Below are positions 1 to 7,000 of a stretch of DNA of 7,178 nucleotides, piece after piece. Source of the DNA: Holophagaceae bacterium (lineage in GTDB: Bacteria > Acidobacteriota > Holophagae > Holophagales > Holophagaceae). The stretch lies in assembly GCA_003158505.1 (NCBI GenBank), contig PMJK01000124.1, positions 1 through 7,178 of the forward strand, read 5' to 3'. A program made the translations under genes and the position numbers. The notes beneath the pieces were generated by a model. It was not told the DNA's origin. It saw only the letters and a program-made list of their open reading frames with translations, and made no database searches. The first letter of the stretch is position 1, and each line of letters begins with the position of its first letter.

Positions 1-498
1 TACAAGGAGCTGCTTCCCTTCAAGGAGATCATCCCCATCGGTGCCAAGATGGGACTGAACCTGGACCCCCTCTGGACGATCCTCGAACGGGACGCCACGC
101 TTCCCGGCTGGCTCCATGAGGAGGAAGTCTTCACGGACCAGACTGAACGGACTCTGGCTTCCGAATTCATCCGCGAGAAGGTACTCCGCAAGACCCGTGA
201 GGAAGTTCCCCACGGGGTGGCGGTGTTCATCGAACAGTGGCTGGAACCAGGACAAGAGGACTATCCCGAGGACCTGGGGCCCGAAGGCGTCTTCATCGCC
301 GCCCAGATCCTGGTCGACCGCGATGGCCATCGCAAGATCCTGCTCGGCAGCGGCGGAGAAATGATCAAGGACATCCGCCAGAGCGCCCAGCGGGAGTTGA
401 AGAAGCTGCTCCAGCGGCCGGTGCGCCTGGAACTCTTCGTGAAGGTGGATGAAGGCTGGCGGGATCGGCCGGATCGGTTGGACCGGCTTTCCATCTAG
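1..498 (+). CDS. era: GTPase Era, C-terminal part (5' end outside window)
   Basis: This is the last 165 residues of Era, the essential GTPase that binds the 3' end of 16S rRNA during maturation of the small ribosomal subunit. The frame is open from base 1 and ends at TAG 496-498, so the G1-G4 part of the GTPase domain lies upstream of the window. Visible parts in order are: the end of the GTPase domain, with IIPIGAK in the place of the G5 motif; the linker helix with FTDQTERTLASEFIREKVL, highly typical of Era; and a KH RNA-binding domain with the GxxG loop as GSGG (visible residues 116-119), followed by EMIKDI. The C-terminus (WRDRPDRLDRLSI) has the usual WRD ending. One small oddity is Gly instead of the common Ser in the G5 motif. 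An ATG at 49 is internal and not the real start. The stop directly abuts the stop codon of the convergent carbonic anhydrase gene. Identity is secure from the linker and KH motifs. Confidence 0.95.
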   Translation, partial: YKELLPFKEIIPIGAKMGLNLDPLWTILERDATLPGWLHEEEVFTDQTERTLASEFIREKVLRKTREEVPHGVAVFIEQWLEPGQEDYPEDLGPEGVFIAAQILVDRDGHRKILLGSGGEMIKDIRQSAQRELKKLLQRPVRLELFVKVDEGWRDRPDRLDRLSI

Positions 499-1170
499 TC
501 AAATCGAAAGGTCAGTCGCCCGGTGTTCCGCATCGAGGGGCACCAGTCCATCGGTGCCCGTGACGGAACTGTACTGGTCCCGGACCGGGTCGAACGCGAA
601 GACCTCGCCGGTCTCGATCTTGTACACCCAGGCATGCAGGTGGAGCATGCCGCTCGCCACGGCCTTGGCCACGGCGGGGTGCCGTCGCAGATTCTCCAGC
701 TGGACCAGGACATTCTCCTCGACCGTGGCATGAAGCAAGGCCTGGCCCTCGAGATGGCCGTAACTCTCCCACATGATGCGTTCGGTGGCGCGAGCGTGGG
801 CCAGCCAGGCCTTGGTGGCCGGCAGTCCCTCCAGATCATCGGGTTCAAGAAGGGCCTTCATGGCACCGCAGTTGGAATGGCCGCAGATGATGATGTCCTT
901 CACCTTCAGGCTGGCCACCGCGAACTCGATGCCGGCGGCCATCCCCCCCATGCTCTCAAAGGGCGGCACGAGGTTTCCGACGTTGCGCAAAATGAAGAGT
1001 TCACCCGGCTGGGTCTGGGTGATCAGGTTCGGGCTGATGCGGGAATCGGAGCAGGTGATGAAGAGGGTTTCTGGCGTCTGGTCCCGCTGGTCCAGGCGCT
1101 CGAACAGCTCCTTGTGAGAGCTGAAGATCTGGGTCTGGAATTGATGGATGCCCTGGACGAGTTTCTGCAT
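499..1170 (-). CDS. Beta-class carbonic anhydrase
   Basis: The 223-residue product interconverts CO2 and bicarbonate, presumably in the cytoplasm because no signal peptide is visible. The beta-class zinc site is complete: CSDSR supplies Cys40 and the Asp42-Arg44 dyad, and GHSNCGAM supplies His98 and Cys101. Other family blocks are PGELFILRNVGNLVPP (about 55-70) and a Gly/Ala-rich helix before KVKDIIICGHS. The length fits the CynT/IcfA-like group of bacterial beta enzymes. The ATG at 1168-1170 gives a normal N-terminus (MQKLVQGIHQFQ), although no good Shine-Dalgarno sequence precedes it. It is the last gene of the minus-strand group, 44 nt after the ABC ATPase stop, and its TGA (499-501) touches the era stop. 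A physiological role such as bicarbonate supply for carboxylases or pH balance is inference, since no cyanate or SulP transporter gene lies next to it. No gene symbol is given because the subtype (can, cynT or icfA) cannot be assigned by eye. Confidence 0.95.
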   Translation of the reverse strand: MQKLVQGIHQFQTQIFSSHKELFERLDQRDQTPETLFITCSDSRISPNLITQTQPGELFILRNVGNLVPPFESMGGMAAGIEFAVASLKVKDIIICGHSNCGAMKALLEPDDLEGLPATKAWLAHARATERIMWESYGHLEGQALLHATVEENVLVQLENLRRHPAVAKAVASGMLHLHAWVYKIETGEVFAFDPVRDQYSSVTGTDGLVPLDAEHRATDLSI

Positions 1171-1214
1171 CCAAGGATTCTACCGGAGGTCAGATCCTAG
1201 GTTGAAATTCCCGC

Positions 1215-1946
1215 TCAGAGACTCAGGTTGGCCAGATGCTGTTCTGACGTGATGGGGATGTTTGGTTGGTCGTGGATGATCTTGCCGTCCAGGAGCTTCA
1301 CGATGCGATGGGCATGACGGGCGATGTCCTCCTCGTGAGTGACCAGGATGATGGTATTGCCCTTCTGGTACAACTCCTCGAAAAGGGCCATGATCTCGAT
1401 GCTGGTCTTGGTATCCAGCGCTCCAGTGGGCTCATCTGCCAGCAGGATGGAGGGGTCGTTCACCAGGGCCCGGGCGATGGCGACGCGTTGCCGTTGGCCG
1501 CCCGAGAGCTGGTTGGGCATGTGGTCGCTGCGGGTGCCGAGTCCGACGTTCTCCAGGGCTTTCTGAGCCATCTGATGCCTTTCCGCAGGTTTCCTGCCCG
1601 CATAGATCAGCGGCAGCTCTACGTTCTGGAGGGAGGTGGTGCGGGCCAGCAGGTTGAAGGTCTGGAAGACGAAGCCGATCTCCTCGTTGCGGATCTTGGC
1701 CAGGTCATCGTCGGTCATGGCCGAGGCCAGCTTGCCATTCAGCTCGTAGGTGCCGCTGGTGGGCGTATCCAGGCAGCCGATGACGTTCATCATCGTGGAC
1801 TTTCCGGAACCGGAGGGACCCATGATGGCCACGTACTCCCCGCGGCGAATCTCCATCGATATCCCGTCCAGCGCCCGGACTTCCATGTCGCCCATCTGAT
1901 AGAACTTGGTGATGTCGGTGAGTCGGATCAGTGGAGCTTCGGTCAT
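1215..1946 (-). CDS. ABC transporter ATP-binding protein, MacB/LolD type
   Basis: A 243-residue nucleotide-binding subunit that would power a membrane permease by ATP hydrolysis at the inner face of the cytoplasmic membrane. All motifs are present: aromatic A-loop around Tyr16, Walker A GPSGSGKST (43-51), Q-loop Gln95 in FVFQTFNLL, signature LSGGQRQRVAIARAL (147-161), Walker B ILLADE (167-172), D-loop GALD and switch His204 (VTHEED). MNVIGCLDTPTSG after Walker A and LLADEPTGALD are typical of the MacB/LolD/YknY group, which exports macrolides or peptides or releases lipoproteins. The start is supported by GAGGA four nt upstream of the ATG. The usual partners, a FtsX-fold permease and often an HlyD-like adaptor, are absent here: the gene is flanked by a thiolase and a carbonic anhydrase. 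Substrate is unknown. The partner is presumably encoded elsewhere. Confidence 0.93.
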   Translation of the reverse strand: MTEAPLIRLTDITKFYQMGDMEVRALDGISMEIRRGEYVAIMGPSGSGKSTMMNVIGCLDTPTSGTYELNGKLASAMTDDDLAKIRNEEIGFVFQTFNLLARTTSLQNVELPLIYAGRKPAERHQMAQKALENVGLGTRSDHMPNQLSGGQRQRVAIARALVNDPSILLADEPTGALDTKTSIEIMALFEELYQKGNTIILVTHEEDIARHAHRIVKLLDGKIIHDQPNIPITSEQHLANLSL

Positions 1947-2037
1947 GGAATCCTCAACCGGCCTATCCGGGTCCCTTCATCTTCGCAGATGTGGAGGCGC
2001 TGGTTTAGTGGGCGGGCGATTCCGCCGGGTGGTGTGG
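1947..2037 (-). other. 91-bp spacer between thiolase and ABC ATPase genes, with two small hairpins
   Basis: This is the longest intergenic stretch in the window. In minus-strand RNA it could form GGCG-GAAU-CGCC (2026-2015), starting 12 nt after the thiolase stop, and CAUCU-GCGA-AGAUG (1991-1978), a five-pair stem closed by a GNRA-type tetraloop about 30 nt before the ATPase start. Neither is followed by a U run, so neither is a convincing intrinsic terminator. They may be processing or stability elements, or chance. No clear sigma-70 promoter was seen. Confidence 0.25.
1951..1955 (-). promoter_or_regulatory. Ribosome binding site of the ABC ATPase gene
   Basis: The minus strand reads GAGGA followed by TTCC and the ATG at 1946-1944. 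The match to the anti-Shine-Dalgarno sequence is good, but the spacer of four nt is short. It supports the chosen start. Confidence 0.45.
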
Positions 2038-3177
2038 TTAGGCTTCCACCTCGATCAGAACCGCCAGACCCAGTCCCCCGCCGATGCCGAGGGTCGCCAC
2101 TCCCAACCCGCCTCCTCGCTGTCGCAGCTGATGGACCAGGGTACAAACGATGCGAGCACCACTGGCGCCAATGGGATGGCCCAGAGCCACGCCCCCTCCG
2201 GCAACGTTCAGCCGTTCTGGCGGGATTGAAAGTTGCCGCTGGCAGACGAGCAGTTGCGCCGAGAAGGCCTCATTCAATTCCCAGAGATCGATATCGGCCA
2301 CGGTCATCCCATGGGTGGCCAGGAGGCGCCGCACGGCGGGAACGGGCGCTTCGCCCATGTCCAGAGGATCCACGCCAGCCTCGCTCCAGCCCAGGATCCT
2401 GCCGAGGGGGCTGACTCCTCCAGTCTGATCCCGTCGGGAGAGCATCAAGGCCGCCGCCCCATCAGACATGGCTGAGGCATTGCCTGCTGTCACCTGGCCC
2501 ATTGGATCGAAAACCGGAGCGAGTCGGGATAGAATCCCCACCGAAACCTCCGGCCGGATGGTCTCATCGCGGTCCAGCCTTGGGTGAACCAGGCATTCCG
2601 CGCCAAAGTCCGCCCGGGCAGCCCGGTGGTGGCTCTCGGCGGCCCAGTCGTCGGCCTCCAGCCGGGTGACGCCCCGCTTGACCACCAGCCGCTCGATGGT
2701 TTCTCCCATCAACAGGCCCGTCACAGGGCAGCGAAGACCGTCCTGGTGCATGACGTCTGGAACCTGTTGGTGCCCCATGCGGAACCCCCAGCGCAGTCCA
2801 GGCATCAGATGGGGCGTGTCGGACATGGCTTCGCTGCCGCCGACGAGGATCGGTGCCGGGTCCCCTGCGAGCCGCTGGGTGGCGAGAATAAGCGCCTGGA
2901 GACTGGATCCGCAGGCCATATTGATCGTGAATGCCGGGGTATCGTGGGGCAGGCTCGCCTTCAGGGCCAGGGTGCGGGCTGGATTCATGCCCTGGGTGTG
3001 GTTGCGGGCCATGCCCCAGATCAGGCTTCCCGGGTGAGGCAGAGCCGGATCCTTGGTAAGCTCCTCCACCACGGTCAATCCGAGACTGACCGCGCCCAGG
3101 TTTGCAAGGCTGCCGCCGTAGGCGCCCTGCGGAAGCCTGCGAGCGGCGAGGATGACGATGTCCTGGGGGTGTTTCAC
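2038..3177 (-). CDS. Thiolase family protein (acetyl-CoA acetyltransferase-like) lacking the second catalytic Cys
   Basis: A 379-residue classical thiolase, the family that condenses two acetyl-CoA to acetoacetyl-CoA or cleaves 3-ketoacyl-CoA. Family blocks in order are: N-terminal IVILAARRLPQGAYGGSLANL; nucleophile Cys89 in NMACGSS; GGSEAMSD (113-120); GNASAMSDGAAAL (232-244); LWELNEAF (298-305); and GHPIGASG with His334 (333-340). The C-terminal block, normally CIGGGxG with a cysteine acting as acid/base, reads GIGGGLG: codon GGC gives Gly364. The protein is slightly shorter than the usual 390 or so residues, apparently in the segment near residues 40-55. Translation starts at GTG 3177-3175 (minus strand), with GGAG nine nt upstream. 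That GTG shares bases with the TGA of the sanA-like gene, which suggests translational coupling. Metabolic role is uncertain: no 3-hydroxyacyl-CoA dehydrogenase or CoA-transferase gene is adjacent. The fold assignment is secure, activity is doubtful. Confidence 0.9.
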   Translation of the reverse strand: MKHPQDIVILAARRLPQGAYGGSLANLGAVSLGLTVVEELTKDPALPHPGSLIWGMARNHTQGMNPARTLALKASLPHDTPAFTINMACGSSLQALILATQRLAGDPAPILVGGSEAMSDTPHLMPGLRWGFRMGHQQVPDVMHQDGLRCPVTGLLMGETIERLVVKRGVTRLEADDWAAESHHRAARADFGAECLVHPRLDRDETIRPEVSVGILSRLAPVFDPMGQVTAGNASAMSDGAAALMLSRRDQTGGVSPLGRILGWSEAGVDPLDMGEAPVPAVRRLLATHGMTVADIDLWELNEAFSAQLLVCQRQLSIPPERLNVAGGGVALGHPIGASGARIVCTLVHQLRQRGGGLGVATLGIGGGLGLAVLIEVEA

Positions 3178-3857
3178 GGGGCAGGACTCCAGTCATCGGG
3201 CGTGGGTTCCCTGGGCCCAAGACGAGTATCTGGTGGGAACCAAGCGTCCCATAAGGCCAGATGGCGGGCGATGTACTCCCGACTCCAGAAGCGGACTCGA
3301 GAGGCCCAGGGGCGGTCATCAGTCTTCGCAGGTACGCCCCAGGCCCTGAGGCCCATGTGGTCCGCCAAGTACAGTGCCCTGGGCAGATGGAAATCCGAGG
3401 TCACGACCACCACCTGACGGAGACCGAAGACGGCCTGGGCGCGCTTGAGGCTGTCCCAGGTGCGGAGTCCAGCATAATCGCTCACGATGTTGGTCAGAGG
3501 CACCCCTTGTTTGATGAGCCAACGGCGCATGGCCTGGGGCTCGTTGTAGGTGGAATGGCGGTTGTCCCCCGAGACCAGGAACCACCGCACCTTGCCACTC
3601 TGGTACAGCTCCAGAGCCGTCCGGAGCCTGCCTTCGAGGATCGACGTGGGCTCCCCGTCACCATAGACACCCGCACCGAGGACCAGAACAGCCCCCCCCA
3701 CGGAAGGCATGCGGTCGGCGGAGTAGATCTGAAGACGATGCAGGGCAGGGAACCTTCCCAGGGTCCAGAGCAAATCTCCCAGGAGGGCCAGTGCCAGAAT
3801 CAAGACAAGGAACCACCGGCGTTGCCAGCAGCGATGAAGGAAGGCGGAGATGGGCAT
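3174..3857 (-). CDS. SanA/YdcF-family (DUF218) membrane-anchored protein
   Basis: A 227-residue protein with a basic N-terminus (HRCWQRRW), one hydrophobic segment at about 15-33 acting as signal anchor, and a DUF218 domain on the outer side of the inner membrane. It matches Escherichia coli SanA closely in landmark motifs: AVLVLGAGVY (56-65), LVSGDN (94-99), YNEPQAMR (104-111), GVP..NIVSDYAGLRTWDS (118-136) and TSDFHLPRALYLADHMGLRA (153-172). SanA mutants of E. coli have vancomycin and envelope-barrier phenotypes, but the biochemical function of the family is not settled, so an envelope role is inferred. The stop TGA overlaps the GTG of the thiolase gene. An in-frame TAA sits three codons upstream of the ATG, so no longer version exists. 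The Shine-Dalgarno sequence is weak: AAAGG lies about 13 nt upstream and is better placed for an out-of-frame ATG. The gene carries a run of eight G (minus strand) at 3699-3692, codons 53-56. Confidence 0.88.
   Translation of the reverse strand: MPISAFLHRCWQRRWFLVLILALALLGDLLWTLGRFPALHRLQIYSADRMPSVGGAVLVLGAGVYGDGEPTSILEGRLRTALELYQSGKVRWFLVSGDNRHSTYNEPQAMRRWLIKQGVPLTNIVSDYAGLRTWDSLKRAQAVFGLRQVVVVTSDFHLPRALYLADHMGLRAWGVPAKTDDRPWASRVRFWSREYIARHLALWDAWFPPDTRLGPREPTPDDWSPAP
3187..3190 (-). promoter_or_regulatory. Ribosome binding site of the thiolase gene
   Basis: GGAG on the minus strand lies nine nt before the GTG start (3177-3175), within the 3' end of the sanA-like gene. It supports the unusual GTG start and the four-base GTGA stop/start overlap. 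Confidence 0.5.
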
Positions 3858-3921
3858 CGTGAGTTAGCATAGACCTTTCGTCCGCCCCGACCCATGGACC
3901 TCCGCACCCCGAGACCTATTG
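3858..3921. promoter_or_regulatory. Divergent intergenic region between sanA-like gene and the large lipoprotein gene
   Basis: These 64 bp must hold the upstream control of the right-hand gene and part of that of the left-hand group, because the two 5' ends face each other. The only AT-rich stretch is around 3863-3872 (TTAGCATAGA). On the minus strand it contains TATGCT, a possible -10 element but very near the start codon. AGACCT occurs twice in direct orientation (3871-3876 and 3912-3917). No convincing -35/-10 pair, operator or terminator can be defined. Confidence 0.3.
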
Positions 3922-4032
3922 ATGAACATGAGCCTTGCTTCCGTCCCAACCTCCTCCCGGAGTGTCTTTCATAGGCACCTGCGGGTCCTGGTTCCCCTCA
4001 TCCTGGCCTTCGGGGGCGGTGGCATGGGCTGT
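3922..4032 (+). other. Putative lipoprotein signal peptide of the large protein
   Basis: Residues 1-21 hold a basic region (R13, H17, R18, H19, R21), followed by a hydrophobic core VLVPLILAF (22-30), a glycine run (31-34) and M-G-Cys37. Cys37 is the only cysteine before residue 590 and sits where a lipobox cysteine belongs. The -3 residue is Gly34 rather than the usual Leu/Val/Ile, so processing by signal peptidase II is plausible but not certain. Cleavage by signal peptidase I nearby is the alternative. Confidence 0.55.
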
Positions 4033-7000
4033 TTCCGTGCCACGGGGCTCTCAAGGCCCGATACGACAGTGGAGGAGATCCCATCTTCTGGAGGCGACCG
4101 TGTTTACGGCCTGAAGGCCACAGCAGGTCCCGGCGACTTCTTCCTCGGCAACGATTCGGTGGAGATAGCCATTGATGGGGCCGCCTTCGGCGAGCGGCCC
4201 GGGCAGTTCGGGGCTCCTTCTGGCGGGGCGGTGCTCGATGCAGGCAGCATTGCTCTGGACCAGAGTTTCCACCGCGTGTCGATGCCATCCGATATGCTGG
4301 AGCGCCTGGGTCCCGTGGCGAACCAGGATCCCGACCTGCCCCTGGTTTTTGATCAGTACCTTCCAAGCAACGGAAACAATTCTGCCCAGCTCCTCATGCA
4401 GGGCTACCTGCTGGATCCGAAGGGAAAGCTGGGTGTGCCCACGGACGTGCAGGGCCGGGTGCCCGGGGTGACGGTGTTCCACCAGATCACCCTCGGCCAA
4501 GCCCAGATCTTCTTCACCCTGGTGACAACCCTCACCAACGGCAGCGGATCCGCCCTTCCCGTGCAGAGCCTCGGCGACTACCTCTCCCAGCACGGTGGAG
4601 GATACCGATTCGTGGTGCCTGCGGTGTCTGACTTTAGTGGAAATGCACTTCTCACGGCCTGGGGAGTGGAAATTCCAGGGACCGATTTCACCCAGCCCCT
4701 GCAGACCAGCGTGCAGGCCCCCATGGTGGGACTCATGGGAGCTGAATCCGCGGGCAACACCTTCGATTACCATGCTTCCCTCGGCATCCTCCCCTTGGAT
4801 GAGGGGATGTTGCTGGTGGCTTCGGACCCCCAGCACGCCCTGACGGAAATCCGCCCCATCGTTCCAGGCCGGCTGGTGGTGGGTAGCCTCTTACCGCCTG
4901 GTACCGCACCCGGACAACCGAGCCTTGCCCCTGGACAATCGATCACCTACCGCCGCCGTCTTTACATCGTGGGCGGACCCAGTATTTCAAGTGCGCTTCC
5001 GGCCGAGACGACCATCGTCTTCAGTTCCATGGCCCAGGACCGGGCCACCCTCAACAGTGGGGCCGTGGGCTTCCTGTCCTACAACTCCTTCGGCACCGCC
5101 GTTCGCGGCGGGCCGCTCCAGACCGAGTTCCGGTTCGAGCGGTACCAGTACGTCGACCCCAACCCGGCCAACCCGGCCCCCTTCGATCCCACGGACCCTA
5201 GCAACCCTGCCAGCCAGCCCCAGAACTGGCTGCTGGAGCGGGTCGAGTGGCAGGAGCCCACGGAAGTCGTTTCGGCCAACAGCCTCATGGGCTTTTACCT
5301 GCCAGTGGTCCCTGATCCCAACAATCCGGGCTTCGCCTACCGGTACCGGCTCAGCGCCCGGAATGCGAACCAGCAGAGTGATCCGCTCTATCTGGGGACC
5401 AATGTCTACGTCAATGCCAACCCAATTTACAGTTCACAGGCACCCAATCTACCCACCCCCATCATTCCTTCCGTGACCCAGATCTGGAAGTTGGCCGAAC
5501 CCTTGAGCCCTGAACGAGGCGACGTCACGGATGCCGCCGGCAACGTGATCGACAATCTGCAGACCGTCCATGGATTCTCGGCCCGCCAGGCGGGGACACT
5601 GGAATTCGGGGGCATGAACCCCATGCGCCTGACCTTTCTGGGCGTCAACGGGCCTGATCCGAATGTGCAGCGCCTGAGGATGCTGCAGTGCACGTTCAGC
5701 CCTGTCACCCAGGCCAAGGCAGGGGTGGGGCTCAACAACGGGGCTTACCATTACACCGCCGGCAATCAGATCTTCGGCACCGCCTTCGGGGTGGCCTCGA
5801 CCGCCGGGATGTACTTCACCCCCGGAAGTTACCTGGTCCATGCCACCCGCGGGCCCATGTCGAATCTGAATTCTCTGCCCGTGACCGCCTTTAACGGACA
5901 AACGGACGTCAACCACTCCTTTGTGGTCTTCCCGCCGACTTTGCCCACGGGCTGGACCTCCTTCGATCTTCCTGCGCCCACCCAGGCGACCACCGGCGGG
6001 TTCAACCCCGGAGAGATGCTCAGTTCCGCGGTTGCTGAAGGCGTTCAGGTGGTGGCCCGCACGGAACAGGACCTACTCACCGATCCCGTTGCCCTGCAGG
6101 CGGAGTTCAGGGCCGAGATCGACACGCCCAGTGTTTCCGATGCCCAGCGGGCGCCCCTGGGGAACGATCCTTTCGTGGTCGGAGCCCGAAGCTCGACGCT
6201 CGCAGGTTACGGGTTCGCGACCGCGCTCTTCACCCCCGCGCCCACCGCCGATCGAAATGGGGGGGCCAGTCCCTCCACGGGGTGGATCCTGGCCGATTTC
6301 ATCACGCAGGCCCAGGGTTCCTACAACATCGTGCATCGGCCCCGCGGGCCCAACGGCCTCTTCCACCTTCAAGGATTCGATCGCACTGTGCCCTATAAGT
6401 CCGGGGTCAACAGTTGGTGGGTTCAGACTGGACCTGCCTCCCTGGGGGCTCAGAACGGAGATTTCGATGCCCTGGAACTGCTTCGGGCCGAGGGCTGCAA
6501 TCCTGCTGATCCGACACCTTGGTATGCGGAGTTCTCGCTAGTCCGGGATGATTGGTACGCCATCCTGAACCAGCAGACGCCCACCGCCTTCACCAAGGGA
6601 CTGGGCCTGTCCGCCGCCCTGTTCAGCCTGGACACGCCCGTGGGTCTGGCCCGGACTTACCTTAATATCGGTTCGGCTGCGACCGATCTCATCAAGGCCA
6701 ACCTGAGCATGGTGTCGACGGCATTGCAAAACGGTGTCGCGGTTTCCTATGCGGATATGTCCGCACCTGTGATGGCCGCGGTGCTGACGGCCCTGAAGAA
6801 CGGCGCCGCCGTGGCTTCTACTGGGCCTCTCCTGGATGTATCGGTAAATGGCGTCGGCCCTGGCGGGCTGGTGACGGGGGCCAATCCGAGCGTCAACCTC
6901 AGCATTAATCTCTACGCTCCTGATTGGGTGCCGGTGGATGAAGTGAGGGTGGTGGTGAACGGGGCCGTGGTGGCCACGGTTCCCTCGAGCAGCTTCCCCG

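Noticed and set aside
523..1200. 225-codon plus-strand open frame opposite the carbonic anhydrase gene
   Set aside because: It is the shadow of a well-recognised carbonic anhydrase in high-GC DNA, and its translation shows no family motif.
1171..1214. Possible promoter for carbonic anhydrase (TAGAAT on the minus strand, 1182-1177)
   Set aside because: It lies only about six nt from the start codon and has no well-spaced -35 element.
2015..2026. Intrinsic terminator after the thiolase gene
   Set aside because: The stem is only four pairs and no U tract follows on the minus strand.
1266..2414. 382-codon plus-strand open frame across the ABC ATPase and thiolase genes
   Set aside because: It spans two recognised minus-strand genes and their spacer. 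Low-complexity translation with no domain marks it as a GC-driven shadow.
3871..3917. Direct repeat AGACCT in the divergent region
   Set aside because: Two six-base copies 41 bp apart are easily due to chance and do not flank a recognisable promoter.
4051..4836. 261-codon minus-strand open frame inside the large plus-strand gene
   Set aside because: The plus frame is continuous for 1085 codons with a signal peptide and family motifs. The minus frame has no recognisable feature.
5152..5220. Asn/Pro/Asp-rich stretch (residues 411-433) considered as a tandem repeat
   Set aside because: The NP and DP pairs are irregular with no fixed unit, so an inter-domain linker explains it.
4925..6541. Two plus-strand frames (4925-5476 and 5921-6541) in the +2 register
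   Set aside because: They are Arg/Ser/Pro-rich off-frame readings of the large gene, typical of high-GC shadows.
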